From Erythroxylum novogranatense (Eukaryota > Streptophyta > Magnoliopsida > Malpighiales > Erythroxylaceae): a stretch of DNA of 64,000 bases. The stretch spans positions 33,710,540 through 33,774,539 of the forward strand of contig CM057233.1 in the NCBI GenBank assembly GCA_029891385.1, in the 5' to 3' direction. Below, piece by piece: positions 21,558 through 34,430 of the stretch. The translations under genes and the position numbers were made by a program. Within the stretch, counting starts at the first letter, position 1; every line of letters begins with the position of its first letter. The notes under the pieces were generated by a model. It worked only from the letters and a program-made list of their open reading frames with translations. It was not told the origin of the DNA and ran no database searches.

Positions 21558-24426
21558 TATAACACCCAGGTACTCCCTGGGAGGATGTACAGATGCTACA
21601 TAAAACAGAACTGAAAGAATCCAAAACATACTAAATATTTCTTACATGCATTTCAGCAACTCAAGCACACATACATTATATATAATTAAATCTTATTTTA
21701 TAAACAAAACATTTCATACATATTATGCCTGACAAAATATATGTCATAAATTCAAAAGTCAACTTGTTTTAAGGTTATTACATACCATTTACATCAAAAT
21801 ACATTTTATCTCGTTACATTGAAATACAACTCAAAAACAAACTGAACATTTACAAAACAAAATATATTATACTTGGCTATTGCGATTGTCTTTGTCCCAA
21901 TCTCAAATCTTCTCATCAAAACTTACACGGAGGCAAAACCAATGTGCTAAGCATATAGCTTAGTGGGGAATAACTAATCATAATGCATAATAGAGACTGT
22001 CTTTAACAGTCATCTAACATTCATATATACAGATTCAAATTATATCACAATAATCTTTAAATGTTCATAATACAAAATACTCCAAACATTATGTCTCAGA
22101 ACAGAATATAATTCATCAATCAATACAAAACATTCTTGCATCAATACAAAACTCATAAATATCAGAACAAAATGTACAAATATTAGAATTGAATATCAAA
22201 ATAGGATATAATCCTTTCAAATCAAAATATAACTTATGTCAGAACAGAACTTGTTTTGTATCAGATCAGAGCTTATCTTTTATTAGAACATAAATTGCTT
22301 ATATCAAAACTGAAGCTTATCTTTTATTAGAATAGAAATTGCTTATATCAAAACTGAACATGCATCAGAATACAAAACAAGTTAGACTGCTAATCTTTTT
22401 TACATAAGTGGATAACGGGACCAGAACAGAAACCATGTTTGATATCATAGAATAGGAGAGACTTATGTCTCAATAACAAGAGACACTATTGTGTTAAATA
22501 TCAGGAGACATCGAAGTGTCAATATTAGGAGACATCTTAATGTCATAGGAGTAGTTACAGACTCTTCTAAGCATGCCTATTTACCCACGACTAGGACTTA
22601 ACAGTTTTAAAATAAACCATTTTAAAATTTAGAATTTCATGTAAATGATGTAGTGCATATCATATGACCTTATTCATTTGATCAAACTTAACATGCCTTA
22701 TAAATACAAACATATGCAATAAATCATCAATAAACGTATAGAGTCATCACATATTATGTATATTCACACAATTAGAAAACACTTTTAATACAATCCCAAT
22801 TTTCAAACTCCTCGGACAATTGATGGTCTGGAATTATCATAATATCATAATCACATAATAGTGAAATAATGCATAAGTATGAATTCATTTTCTTATGCCC
22901 AAATTGAACACATTCTTTCTCACATGAACAAACTCAATATACCTTATGAACATAAGCATTTACATCAATATATCATTAAGTCATTACATATTACACATAA
23001 CCACTCAAATTCCCAAATTCACAAACATTCATAACTAACACATTACTCTTGTTCTTTAAATCACATTAGCATTTATAATTAAACTTCATTCCTTTTGAAA
23101 CTTATAAGTTTCGAAAATTAGATACTTTGTTATCTAATAGCACCTTCCTTAAGTTATTACTTCAATTAAAAATCCAAATCTTATTCAACCTTTAACTAAC
23201 TTATTCCACAACAAACTAGGCTCATTTTCAAGATCATTTAAGTCCATTAAAACCATTATTAAGTACCCTAACCTTATATAGTCCAACAATTATCTAAAAC
23301 CAACATTTTCCACTTCTGAAGTATTTCCCATGACCATAGGAATAAGCCTTATAAATCCCATTATCATGCAATGAGTGAACCTTCGGTTCACTCACCCACA
23401 TCTTCTAAATTGTTTCCAAAACTTGATTTCTTACTTCCATTCAACACACTTTCGCTAAAGTACATCAATTTCACTTCAATTATACATTATTCATGCTTCA
23501 ATGCCTCATCAAATTCATGTCCAAAACAATTCAAAAATCATTCATTAAGTAACTTACAAATCAATATCTTCCACACATTAAAACCAAACCAGAAGTTGCT
23601 ATACAACGATCATTTTTCCAGCATTCATTTATCATCATCTTAACACATATTTCAAGCTAATTCAGTTATCATAAAACTTGTAATAATATATGTTATCAAG
23701 TTTAGTAATCCTTTAACTAATTACTTTCAAGTTCCTTCTTCAAAGAACTAATCAAACATCCCTTATGCAAACAATGCACTTCCAAAATCTAGGTAAATGT
23801 AAGATGATCTTAACACTAAGATGATAACAACGTAGAAGGTAATATAAAGTAGCTTTCTTGATGCAGCAACATGCAAGAATTCCAAGAGAAGATGATCCCA
23901 AAAAACTCCAAAAGTTGAGAGGAGATGAGAGAGTTTCAGTGGAGCGATTGCAAGATAGTGAAAAATGACTCTAGCAGAAACTTGCCTCATCCATTGCTAG
24001 GTGTCATCAAATTGTAATAACATGTATCACTATGTGTGTTCTTCATTTATCCCACATTGGAACTGCCAAATGTCAACAACATATTAAGCCATATGTCTCT
24101 CATTAATTGCCACCACTTGTCAATTTACTACTATGTCATTTGTCAATGCATCAACTATATCATATGTCACTAACTCATAAACTTAACTATTCCAATTTTT
24201 ATGTAATAACTTATCTTGTCACATGTAAATTTTCCTAGTCTAAATGTACATTTTGATACCTTAATTCTCTAATGATATCAATTAATTTCAATTCACTAAG
24301 TAGGATCCATTAAATCCAAAATTCAAGTCATATGCAATTCTCAATCATATCACATTTTTTTGTACATTTATCATACATGTACTTTTATGAACATATTTCA
24401 ACTAGGGTACAATTTGGGGCCTTACA
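21558..24426 (-). mobile_element. Solo LTR, 2.9 kb, in the tail of LINE A
   Basis: In minus sense it begins TGTAAGGCCCCAAATTG and ends GGGTGTTATA. Flanks are TATTG (21553-21557) and TATAG (24427-24431), a 5-bp duplication with one mismatch. Removing it joins the L1 3' tail (taggcttttattg to tatagccttgaacttg). No coding domain is inside. The small open frames in it are not genes. Confidence 0.75.
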
Positions 24427-24502
24427 TATAGCCTTGAACTTGTTATCCTAAAATGTTGTAATAGTTTCATCTATAGTAATACATTATTCAATTATCAAAA
24501 AA
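24427..24502 (+). mobile_element. 3' tail of LINE A
   Basis: The sequence ttgtaatagtttcatctata to attatcaaaaaag matches the tail of LINE B (minus strand, 38982-39058) position by position. It is the terminal part of an L1 3' UTR with an A-rich end. Confidence 0.75.
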
Positions 24503-24535
24503 GAAACTTTTCACTTATGTGATCATATCATAGTT

Positions 24536-25461
24536 ATGAGTTCCGTACCATAACGGCCCAAAATTAGTATGTTATTTTGAATTTTGGTACCAGATTTGAA
24601 TACCGGTCGGTACCAAAAATTTTAAAAATTTGGAAGATTTTCTTGCAAAATTTTGAGAAATTTTCAAAATTTCTCTCTCCCTCCTACCTCTTCTCTCCAC
24701 TTTTTTTTTTCAAAGTTTTTAAAATAATAATAAATATTTTTTTGCTAATAATAATTATAAATTAAATAAAACTTAAAAATAAAATAAAATATTTTATTTT
24801 AATTATTAATAAATTATTTTATTTAAATTTATTTTAATATTTTATATAATATTTATTAATAAATTATTAATAAAATATTTATTTTTAAAATAAATAATTT
24901 AAAATTATTATTTATAAAATAATATTTATTTTATATATTTTAATTATTAAATCAAAATTTATTTGAAATTTATATATTTTAAAATATATTTAAATTTAAT
25001 TATACTTATTAATAATTATTAAATTAATTTTCTATATTAAATTAAAATTGTGATTATGTCTAATTAAATATAAAATGAAATGGAATGTGAAAATAATAAT
25101 TTAAAAAATAATTCAAAATTTTGATGAAATACAAAATTTGAATTATTTTCATTATTTCACAATAAATTATTATATATAGATATATATTATATATAGATAT
25201 ATATTATATATAGATAATTATTATATATAGAAATAATTAGAGTATAATAAAGATATATAAAACTAAAATAGATAAGATATAAAAAGCTAAATTAAATAAA
25301 CTACAACAAAGATTATATGACAATGAATTATTTTGTAAATTTTAAAAATTTAGGAATTATTTTATAAATTAAAAAATCGAAAACGGTACTCGATATTAAT
25401 CAGTACTGATACAATACCGTACCGGAACTCAATCCGGTACTAGGTCCGGTACGGTATTCAT
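24536..25461. mobile_element. Putative non-autonomous DNA transposon (MITE-like)
   Basis: Ends ATGAGTTCCGTACC (24536) and the reverse complement of ATGAATACCGTACC (25448-25461) pair with two mismatches. Further GGTACC-rich inverted sequence lies just inside both ends. The interior is extremely AT-rich and non-coding. No clear target duplication was found, so the class is undecided. Confidence 0.45.
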
Positions 25462-26113
25462 AATATTGGATCATATCCCTTTAAAGTATGGGTTACGAAT
25501 TGACGCTAGACAAAGAAAGGATTGAAGTCCATATGTTAAGTGATAAGCAACAATCGAAAAATAAATGATCTCAGTTTTTAGTAAGAATTAAAAAAAGTTC
25601 AAATATAGGATTAAAGGTTAATGAAGTGAAGCTTGTCTAATATCTTTAAGCTCTCAACAAATGGCAATTATTGAACAAAGCTTTTTTTTCAATTGTTGTT
25701 TGTACTAATGACCTTTGGACAAAGTTTAGTAGTTAATCATGATTTTAAAACTTCTAAGGATAGGTTAGGAATCCAAAGGAAGACATTATCTCTGAAACTA
25801 TTAGGCTCATGGCTTGGTGTATTCTCTCTAACTAAAGATAAAATCTGAGACCTAAGGTTAGCTAACACTATTCAGTTTATGCAATCATTGCTTTCACTCT
25901 GACTTAGAGAGGAAGACCGTTATGTCTAAACCTTTTCAAAATGTATAAAATAAGCTAATTATTAAGCTAAAAAATTTTATTTGTCGTTGCCCATTATACT
26001 AAAATACAATCTTTTAAATCCTTTTTACTATTAAGTATTTTCCTCCACAAGTGTGATGAGTTTGGAGATGGTTTTATATGTCAAATGCTCTTACTCATCA
26101 AATATTCTTAATG
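25462..26113. other. Intergenic, no gene recognised
   Basis: AT-rich. A few peptide scraps (for example TIQFMQSLLSL on the plus strand near 25873) hint at an old L1 fragment, but too little remains for a call. Confidence 0.35.
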
Positions 26114-26919
26114 AATTATTTTTTGATAAATCAGAAGTAATTTTATACATAAAATAAAACGTTATGTACATGGCCATGACTACTGAATCAACGACCCATT
26201 GTTACCAAAAGATTTACACGACCTAATATCATACTATTGCCACACACCTAATCATCATCTACAATCCCTTTTTTTGGCCAAGAACTGTGCCTAACTAATT
26301 CATTATATGATCATCAACATTCTCCTGTAAACCCATAATTAATCTACCATCATAAAAAACAAATTTTACATCACAACCTAATCTATCAGTCCAAGTCCGT
26401 ATAAGGAGAGTATTATCTTAAGTACGTATTGTTTTCTATCAAGTTAGTGATCTACATGTATATCCTCATTTCTGCTCACTTTCGGGTGCCATCTAAGTAG
26501 TTTATGCTATGTTGCTGTAAAAGAGCAGTCAACTTTAGTCCGTTCTACTTCTGTTGAATCGCCTAGTCTTGTTTTTTGATTTTCCTTCTGCATTTGTGAA
26601 GTTGGTCCCCTCCTAGATGAAATCTGAAAAAAGCTCCTACACAAAAATGTTAGAAAAATACAACCATCCCATTCTTACCTTCTCTCGGTGTTTGAACGAA
26701 GATGTTCCATAATTTGCAAGATTACTTTGGCTTTGAGGCTTCCCACTCCTATGGCCTCATCTTTGAAGGTTTAGCATTCCTTTCACCCCATAGATTGTAG
26801 ATGGTAACCGAAAGGACAATGGATAAAAGGTTTGTGATGTAGTTTCGGTTGTGTTGTGGTTGACTGAGCCAAATGGGAATGGAGTAAAGGCTTGGGAAGG
26901 GGGAAAGTTAAGTTGAAAG
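26114..26919 (-). mobile_element. L1-type LINE fragment C, 3' end
   Basis: The minus strand ends ttacttctgatttatcaaaa, a typical L1 3' terminus. It contains TIYNLWGERNA near 26790, the conserved C-terminal zf-RVT/RNH junction seen in the other LINE copies. It is continuous with 37257-38981 once the chromovirus and one GAAAG duplication are removed. Confidence 0.7.
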
Positions 26920-29743
26920 TGTAACATCCCATCACCGATGGGAAAGTTATTTTGGTAAACTGGGACGGGTTAGGATTTTTCATTGCATATTATTGATTGA
27001 GCATTCATTTGGCCTCTAATTATGGAGGAAGGGGTTATTTTGCACATGCATTTTTATGTACATGCATTCATGGCATTTTCTGGCATTTTACTGTGAATAT
27101 GATGTGTTTATAAATTCTGGGGTAATTAAGTTTGATTGTGATTTGTTTAAGAATTATGGAAGAATTGGGTTTAAATAGTTGAATTGGTAATGTTTTAGGA
27201 GTGATTGTTAGTCGTTAGTGACCCATAGGAAATTTTCTGGAAAAATTGGGAGTAAATGTCCGCATCAAATATTTAGAGTGATTTAACCGATTGATCAGAT
27301 ATAATCAATGAATAAGCGTCCAATGGTAATGAGAAATTTATATTTATGAGTTTAGGAATAAAAATGTTGAGCCTTTGGAAATTTAGAGACTGAAATTTAA
27401 AAGAATTTGAGGACTTATGTCTTATGAGCCCCAGGCTTAAAATCAACCTTTAAAAGCTTTAGGTTTTGAATTTTGGCAGTAAAATCTCTTCTCTTTCACC
27501 TAGGGCAAGATTCCTCTTCTTTCTTTGGTGATTTTCATTTCCTTTCCCCCTTCACGATCCTTGCTTGACAAATTATTTGCTTGCTTCTCCTTGTGCAAGA
27601 GCAAGTCTAAACCTTAAGAAAAGATGAAGTTTTATATGGCTTTAGGTGAAAACTGTGGGTGTTAGGGCTTGGAGAAGATTTCGGGGTATTTGAAGATTTG
27701 AGGCTTGATTGGTAAGTAAATTGGCTTTAATGTTGTTTTATTGTTGTTGAAATGCATTAATGGGTTTTAATGTGAAAGATTGGGGTAGTTGAGTGGAGTT
27801 ATTACTGGTTTTAGAGAGTGTAATGTCGAAAAATCGGTCGGAGAAGACGACCTGCGACTCGCACGTCACGGCGAGGATTTATGTCCTCGCTGCGGCGAAT
27901 TAATGTTAATTCGCCGCAGACGAGTGTAGAGAGGGTCGCCGCGGCGAGCCCTGAAAGGCCACGCCGCAACGAGCTTCTTTAAACGTCGCGGCGAGCTCGA
28001 GTTTTTGCGCCGCGACGAGTCCTTTCTGTGCGTCGCGGCGAGCGATCCATGACGCCGCGATGAGAGTCCTTTAGCCGCGGCGAGCTCCAATTTTCTGAAT
28101 GGATGTGTTTTAGTTTATGTGGCAAAACTAACGGTGTAGACCTCCAATTGAGGTGATTCTTGATTCGTTATAAACTAGAGAGAGGGGTCTACAATTGAGG
28201 TAATGAAAGAAATTTTGACATCAAAGTAGTAGGATCTTAATTATTGAAAGAAAGTTGAGTAAGGTTTCCTATTTCAAACTAAGGATAGTTCCTTGATTAT
28301 GGGGGTATAATTGAGAGATTTCGAAATGTGAATTCAATGTTATTGGAGTCTTCACTAGGTGAATTTGATCTAGTTTAAGATGGATTTGGTTTTGAGGTTT
28401 TCTTAGGAATATTTTAGTGTGTTTGATATGTGGATTTGAACTAAGTTTTAGAGATGAAATGAGTTATTATCGATCAATTGGGTGAAAAGTTAGATTTGGT
28501 CAAAAAGATAGTGAAATTTGGGATTTAGTGCCGAAAAGTCATTAATAAGCATCGTACATCTTTTAATAAAGACATGTGCATCATTGAATTGTTCTGATTA
28601 TGCATCTAGTAATGGGAAACTATTTGACTGTTATAGAGGCACCGTTGGATCGACATTCCACGGATATTGCTGGAACTTTCAGGCAGTAGCTCAGAAGTTA
28701 CAGGTGAATAACCTAGTTGGTTCCTTAATTTTTGATTGTTAAATGCTCTGTAAACTGTCTGTGAATGTGAATTGTTTGATCATGTAAATGATTAGGATCG
28801 ATATGTCTGCTCTTGATAAATCGAATTTGACTGCTACGTGATTCTGAAGAATTATGACAAATGGGTTTTAATGGCAATGTGACTGTGAATTATTGGGCAT
28901 TTTGCATTTCATACACAAATGCATAAACAGATAATGATAGTTATGACCTGAGTCGCCACTGTACTGAAAAGAGCCTTGAGCTCGAAGGGAGTTAGTGCAT
29001 ACCCAGAGGGCTCTCCTACTCCCTAGACACGTCTACTGAATACTGTCCACTGTTTAAGCGCTCGATCACAAAACTGTAATAAAATGGGAAAGAGTCTCAT
29101 ATGCATTGCATACACATTGTGATGGATTGAATACAATGAATGGGAAATAGGCAAGAGTGCATGATACAATTGTGATAACTGATGTGCAAAATTTCTGAGT
29201 TCTGTGATTGCATGAGAATCTGTAAACTGCTATATGGTTTTCTGAATGTGTTATTGTGATATGATGTATGCTATTTGCGTAATGCATGAATTGAGTGAAC
29301 CATCCATGATGATTTCTCATTGAGTTCACAAACTCACCCAAAATTGTATCTATTTTTTAGGATCGATAGATTAGACTCCTAGCTCTAGAGATAGATTTTT
29401 CCTGCCGTGTAAGCGCGTTGGCAAGAGAAGATATGACTCACATGTCGATCAGCTGGGATTGATTTTTGAGGATGTCCTAGTATAGACTTTTGTATCAGTT
29501 TCCTTTTTGGAGTAATGTATTTAGACAGTGGAAAACTCATAGACTTGTATATATTCCTGTTTGATGATATGAATGAGAAAGTATCTTGGTTTCAAAATAT
29601 CGTGATTTTATATTGCGGTTTTATTTTATTGATGCCATGATGAGTACGGTAGTGATCGATCGTAGCTCTCCCTTATTGTGGGATATGTGTCGGAATGACC
29701 CACGGGCATCCCGGTGCGTACCCTGCGGTAAGAGGGCGCTACA
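26920..29743 (+). repeat. 5' LTR of the chromovirus
   Basis: It begins TGTAACATCCCATCACC and ends GGGCGCTACA. It is visibly close to the 3' LTR (2824 versus 2821 bp), with scattered substitutions, mostly transitions. Confidence 0.95.
27860..28095. repeat. GC-rich CGTCGCGGCGAGC array in the 5' LTR
   Basis: About eight or nine degenerate copies of a CGTCGCGGCGAGC-like motif in an otherwise AT-rich LTR, partly self-complementary (CGCCGCGGCG-type). The 3' LTR has the matching array at 35336-35592 with more C-to-T or G-to-A changes. Confidence 0.8.
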
Positions 29744-29749
29744 TTTAGG

Positions 29750-29761
29750 TGGTATCAGAGC
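29750..29761 (+). other. Primer-binding site (initiator Met tRNA)
   Basis: TGGTATCAGAGC six bases after the LTR end, the standard complement of the 3' end of plant initiator methionine tRNA. Confidence 0.92.
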
Positions 29762-29852
29762 ATGGTTGGCATCTGTTGGGTGTAGTACATAATTAGGCTT
29801 GAATTTCAGTGAGAAAAGTAGAAATTGATCAGAATTCTTGTTTGTTATAGGT

Positions 29853-30815
29853 CATCCGTTCTCGGGGATCAGATAGATCAACCAGCTGACCAAAGATCAG
29901 TAGGAGCTAGTAGGGAGTCCTCTCTGCCTCGTTCTGAGGAGTTGGCCTCCTAGAGTTCCCGTGAGACAGGAGAGGAGGTACGATAGACTGCGCAAGCAGG
30001 GGGCTATTGACTTCTATGGAAGCACAGACCTCGCTGAGGCTGAGGGATGGCTGGAGAGGACTGAGAGAGTCTTTGATCAGATAGACTGCGACTCTGATGA
30101 GTGTTTTGATTATGCAGTCTCTCTCCTTCAGGGTCTAGCATATCAGTGGTGGAAGACTGTCCCGGGCAGTACCACCAGACCCTGTATTCTGACATGGGAT
30201 GATTTTATGAGGGCATTCAGAGATAATTACATGCCCAAGGTTTATTTGGAGATGAAGATGCAGGAGTTTTTAGAGTTGAGACAGGGTTGGATGACAGTGG
30301 CAGAGTATGAGGTGAGGTTTAACAAGCTTATGGGGTATGCTACTGCTCTGATCTCTACAGAGGCTGATAGGTGCCAGAGGTTTGAGGGAGGGCTCAATCT
30401 GGAGATCCGTACCAGGTTGGCCCGATCTGACATGGGCACTTTTATTGAGTTGAGAGCTGCTGCAGTGCGGGTTGAGCAGCTTCTGAGATAGAGTGAGGCT
30501 GAGACTGGTCAGGGATCTAGGGGAAAGAGAGTGAGTGATAGCCAAGGCAGTTCTGGCAGGAGTTTCAGTAAACGCCAGAGCAGGACCTTCAGGTCTCCGG
30601 GAGGATCTAGACAGTCTGGTTTTGGACAGAGAGGAAGATTTGTACAGATTGGTAGTGGAAGTGGTAGAGGTTCAGGGCAGCTTCCTCCAATGTGTAAGCA
30701 TTGTGAGAGGAGACACAGTGGGGAGTGTCGGTGGTTGACTGAAGCCTGCCTTAGATGCGGCTCGATGGACCACTGTGTTGGGATTGCCCGCCACTGGGAG
30801 TTCGATCTACTATGA
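29853..30815 (+). pseudogene. Chromovirus gag
   Basis: A Retrotrans_gag capsid core lies at 29961-30491 (GSTDLAEAEGWLERTERVFD, YAVSLLQGLAYQWWKTVPG, FRDNYMPKVYLEMKMQEFL, LRQGWMTVAEYEVRFNKLMG). An in-frame TAG follows, then a Gly/Arg/Ser-rich linker and zinc knuckles (CKHCERRHSGEC, CLRCGSMDH). The likely original start is the in-frame ATC at 29853, followed by several TGA/TAG stops before 29961. The second knuckle is disturbed by a small frame change. Confidence 0.88.
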
Positions 30816-31013
30816 TAGGCGATCTGGCAAGAACACCACAATCTGAGAGAGTCGGGAGGTGGATCCGGACTGAGGGGCCGAGGTAGAGGCTGAGGTCGAG
30901 CTGAGGGGTCCGTTGTGAGGACAGAGGGACTGAGCAGCTGACAACAGTCCCAGGCTAGAGTCTGTACCATCACTCGGCAGGAGGCTCAGGATTCCCCAGA
31001 TGTTGTTGCGGGT

Positions 31014-32981
31014 ATGCTTCTGATTTCTAGCTTTGAGGCATATGCATTGTTGGATCTTGGATCCACGCATTCATTTATTGCACCGCATTTGACATGTAGA
31101 CTGCATGGGGATAGGGAGAGATTACAGTATGGGCTAGAGGTGAGTACACCTCTAGGTAGTACGACTGTATTGGGAGAGGTCTGTAGGGGGTGCCCGATTC
31201 AGATTGATCGAGCAGTATTGAGTGCAGACTTGATTGTATTGCCTCTGAGAGAAATAGATGTGATTTTGGGGATGGACTGACTTACTGCGCATAGGGCTGT
31301 TATGGATTGCTATACCAAGGAGGTCGTATTGGAGTCTCCTGGTCAGCCTAGAGCAGTTTTTCGAGGAGTTAGTTAGGCAGTGCCAGCCCGCATGATTTCT
31401 TTTCTGAGTGCCCTGAGGTTGATGCAGGGAGGATGTGAGGCCTATCTGGCCCACGTTACTGATTCCAGAGTTGAGCATAGATTGCAGGATATTCCCGTGA
31501 TTAGGGAATTTCTAGATGTGTTTCCCGATGAGTTACCGGGTTTATCGCCGGATCGGGAGACGGAGTTCTCGATTGACCTCGTTCCAGGTACCGCTCCTAT
31601 ATCCATACCTCCGTATAGGATGGCACCAGTGGAACTGAGGAAGCTTACGACTCAGCTGTAGGAACTTTTGGATAAAGGATTTATCAGGCCTAGTGTTTCG
31701 CCGTGGGGAGCACCAGTTTTGTTTATGAAAAAGAAGGATGGGACTTTGAGACTGTGCATCGACTATAGGCAGTTGAATCGGGTGACAGTGAAGAATAAGT
31801 ATCCTCTGCCTAGGATCGATGATTTGTTTGATCAGTTGCAGGGAGATCAGGTGTTCACTAAGTTAGATCTGAGATTAGGTTATTATCAGTTGAAGATAGC
31901 AGAGGTTGACGTGCCTAAGAGTGCTTTTAGGAGCAGGTACGGGCATTTTGAGTTCCTAGTGATGCCATTCGGGTTGACTAATGCCCCGACTGCTTTCATG
32001 GCCTTGATGAATAAGGTTTTTCAGCCCTACCTGGATCAGTTTGTGATAGTATTCATTGATGACATCTTGGTGTATTTGAGGAGTAGACATGAGCACGCTG
32101 AGCATCTGAGGATTGTTTTGCAGGTTATGAGAGAGAAACAGTTGTATGTCAAATTCAATAAATGTAAATTTTGGCTCAATGAGGTTGTATTTCTGGGGCA
32201 TATAGTGATTGGTGAGGGTATTCAGGTGGATCCTCACAAGATTGAGGCAGTGCTTAATTGGGAGACTCCTAGGAATGTGTCTGAGATTCGGAGTTTCCTA
32301 GGATTGGTCGGTTAATACCGGAGGTTTGTCGAGGGGTTCTCGTTGATCTCAGCCCCTCTGACAAAACTTCTAAGGAAGAATGTACCGTTCAGATGGATTG
32401 AGGAGTGCCAAGAGAGCTTTGAGGAGCTGAAACATTGGTTGACCTCTGCACCGATGCTGGGTATTCCATCTGGGACTGGAGGCTATGAGGTGTATAGTGA
32501 TGCATCGCATCAGGGACTGGGATGTGTTTTGATGCAGCATGGTAGAGTGATAGCGTATGCCTCGAGACAGTTGAGGTCTCATGAGGTGAATTATCCGGTA
32601 CATGATTTGGAGTTAGCTGCAGTTGTCTTTGCCCTGAAGATTTGGGGACATTATTTATATGGCGAGATGTTCCAGATTTATACTGATCATAAGAGTTTGA
32701 GGTATCTGTTGAGTCAGAGAGAGTTGAATCTGAGGCAGAGGAGATGGATAGAGCTGCTTAAGGATTATGATTGTATGATAGAGTACCATCCAGGGAAGGC
32801 CAATGTGGTGGCAGATGCGTTGAGCAGTAGGTCTCACATCAGTGCAGCTCAGATTCAGATTGGGAGATTGCCTAGTTTGATTCAGTTGAGAGCTCTGAAT
32901 GTACAGATGGATTTGGATCAGGATGGGGCTTTAGTGGCTACTCTGAGGCTTAGGCCGATGCTTCATGACAGGATCAGGTAA
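31014..32981 (+). pseudogene. Chromovirus protease, reverse transcriptase and RNase H
   Basis: Protease: ALLDLGSTHSFI (Asp kept, Thr replaced by Leu) and DVILGMD. RT: PYRMAPVELRKL, then [57 protein letters not shown], and the active site FIDDILVY at 32052. RNase [33 protein letters not shown] and [14 protein letters not shown], ending [11 protein letters not shown]. In-frame stops at 31278, about 31374, 31659, 32313 and 32979 break it into five open pieces in the same frame. Catalytic acids of RT and RNase H are intact. Confidence 0.92.
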
Positions 32982-33002
32982 GTTCAGGACAAGGATCCGA
33001 CT

Positions 33003-34428
33003 ATGGTGAGACTGATTAAGCGAGTGAAATCTGATCTGACTTCTGATTTTGAGTTGAGAGATGGGACATTATGGATGGGTCAGAGACTGTTTGTGCTTGA
33101 TGTAGGTGATCTGAGGCGTGAGATTCTAGAGGAGGCGCATTTGGCCACCTATGCTATGCATCCTGGTTCTACCATGATGTATAATACTCTTAAGTCACAT
33201 TTCTGGTGGCCTGGAATGAAGAGGCAGGTGGCAGAGTTCGTTTCTAGATGTTTGACGTGCCAGCAGGTTAAGGCTAAGCACCAGGTTCCAGTGGAGAAAT
33301 TACATTCGTTGCCCATTCCAGAGTAAAAATGGGAACGAATTACCATGGATTTCATTATGGGGCTGCCTAGGACGCCGAAGCAGCATGATGCTATCTAGGT
33401 CATAGTGGACCGGTTGACTAAATCGGCCCACTTCTTGCCAGTGAGGGAGAGCAATACTCTCAATCAGTTGGCCCAGAAGTATGTGGCAGAGATTGTGCAA
33501 TTGCATGGGGTCCTGGTGTCTATAGTCTCAGACAGGGATCCTAGATTTACTTCGAGGTTCTGGAAGAGCATGCAGACTGCTATGGGTACTAGGTTGAACT
33601 TCAGTACAACTTTTCATCCTTAGACAGATGGGCAGAGTGAGAGGACGATCAAGACTGCTGAGGATATGCTTCGAGCTTGTGTATTGGAGTTCAGAGGAGA
33701 TTGGGATCACTATTTGGCCCTGATTGAGTTTGCATACAACAATCATTATCGCAATAGTATTGGGATGGCACCGTATGAGGCTTTGTATGGGAGATAGTGT
33801 CGATCGCCTCTGTATTGGGATGAAGAGGGTGTGAGGACGATTGAGGGTCCCGAGTTGATTAAGGATACTTTAGATAAGGTGAAACTTATTCGGAGTCGCA
33901 TCAAGGCGGCTTAGGATAGACAGAAGAGTTATGTGGATCAGCATCGGAGAGAGATAGAGTATAGTGTAGGAGACAGAGTTTTCCTCCGAGTGTCACCTTG
34001 GAGAGGAGTTTTGAGATTCAGCAAGAAGGGCAAGTTGAGCCCTTGATATATTGGTCCGTATGAGATTATCGAGAGGATAGGACCATTGACATATAGATTG
34101 GCTTTGCCGAGTGAGATGTCCCAGTTGCATGACGTGTTTCATGTGAGTATGCTCCGACGGTATTGATCAGACCCGACTCATGTAATTCCAGCTCAGGAGA
34201 TTGAGGTGGCCAGTGATCTGAGTTATATAGAGGAGTCGGTTCAAATTATAGGATCACGGGTCAAGCAGTTGAGGAACATGGTTATTTCACTGGTAAAAGT
34301 CCTGTGAAAGAACCACTCATCTGAGGAAGCAACTTGGGAGACTGAGGAGCATATGAGGAGGCAGTATCCTCACCTATTTGATCAGACAGGTGTGAAATTT
34401 CGGGACGAAATTTTATTAGGAGGGGAAA
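33003..34428 (+). pseudogene. Chromovirus integrase with C-terminal chromodomain
   Basis: The HHCC zinc region (HPGSTMMYNTLKSHFWWPGM, CLTCQQVK) is followed by the core acids in [23 protein letters not shown] and GQSERTIKTAEDM. Then come the GPY/F region (YIGPYEIIERIGPLTYRLAL), DVFHVSMLRRY and a chromodomain (SVQIIGSRVKQLRN, then ATWETEEHMRRQYPHLF). Chromodomains of this group direct insertion toward marked chromatin. The frame is constant but stops occur at 33324, about 33397, 33621, 33795, about 33912, about 34044, about 34164 and 34305. Confidence 0.92.
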
Positions 34429-34430
34429 AT
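34418..34430 (+). other. Polypurine tract of the chromovirus
   Basis: AGGAGGGGAAAAT directly before the TG of the 3' LTR. Confidence 0.88.

Noticed and set aside
23371..23643. 90-codon plus-strand frame in the 2.9-kb solo LTR
   Set aside because: No homology features, low-complexity Ser/Asn/Phe composition, and inside an LTR.
25140..25240. Short tatata repeats resembling a promoter cluster
   Set aside because: Inside the AT-rich MITE-like element; no adjacent gene.
30004..33746. Numerous minus-strand open frames across the chromovirus gag-pol
   Set aside because: Shadows of the plus-strand gag-pol frame; none shows recognisable domains.
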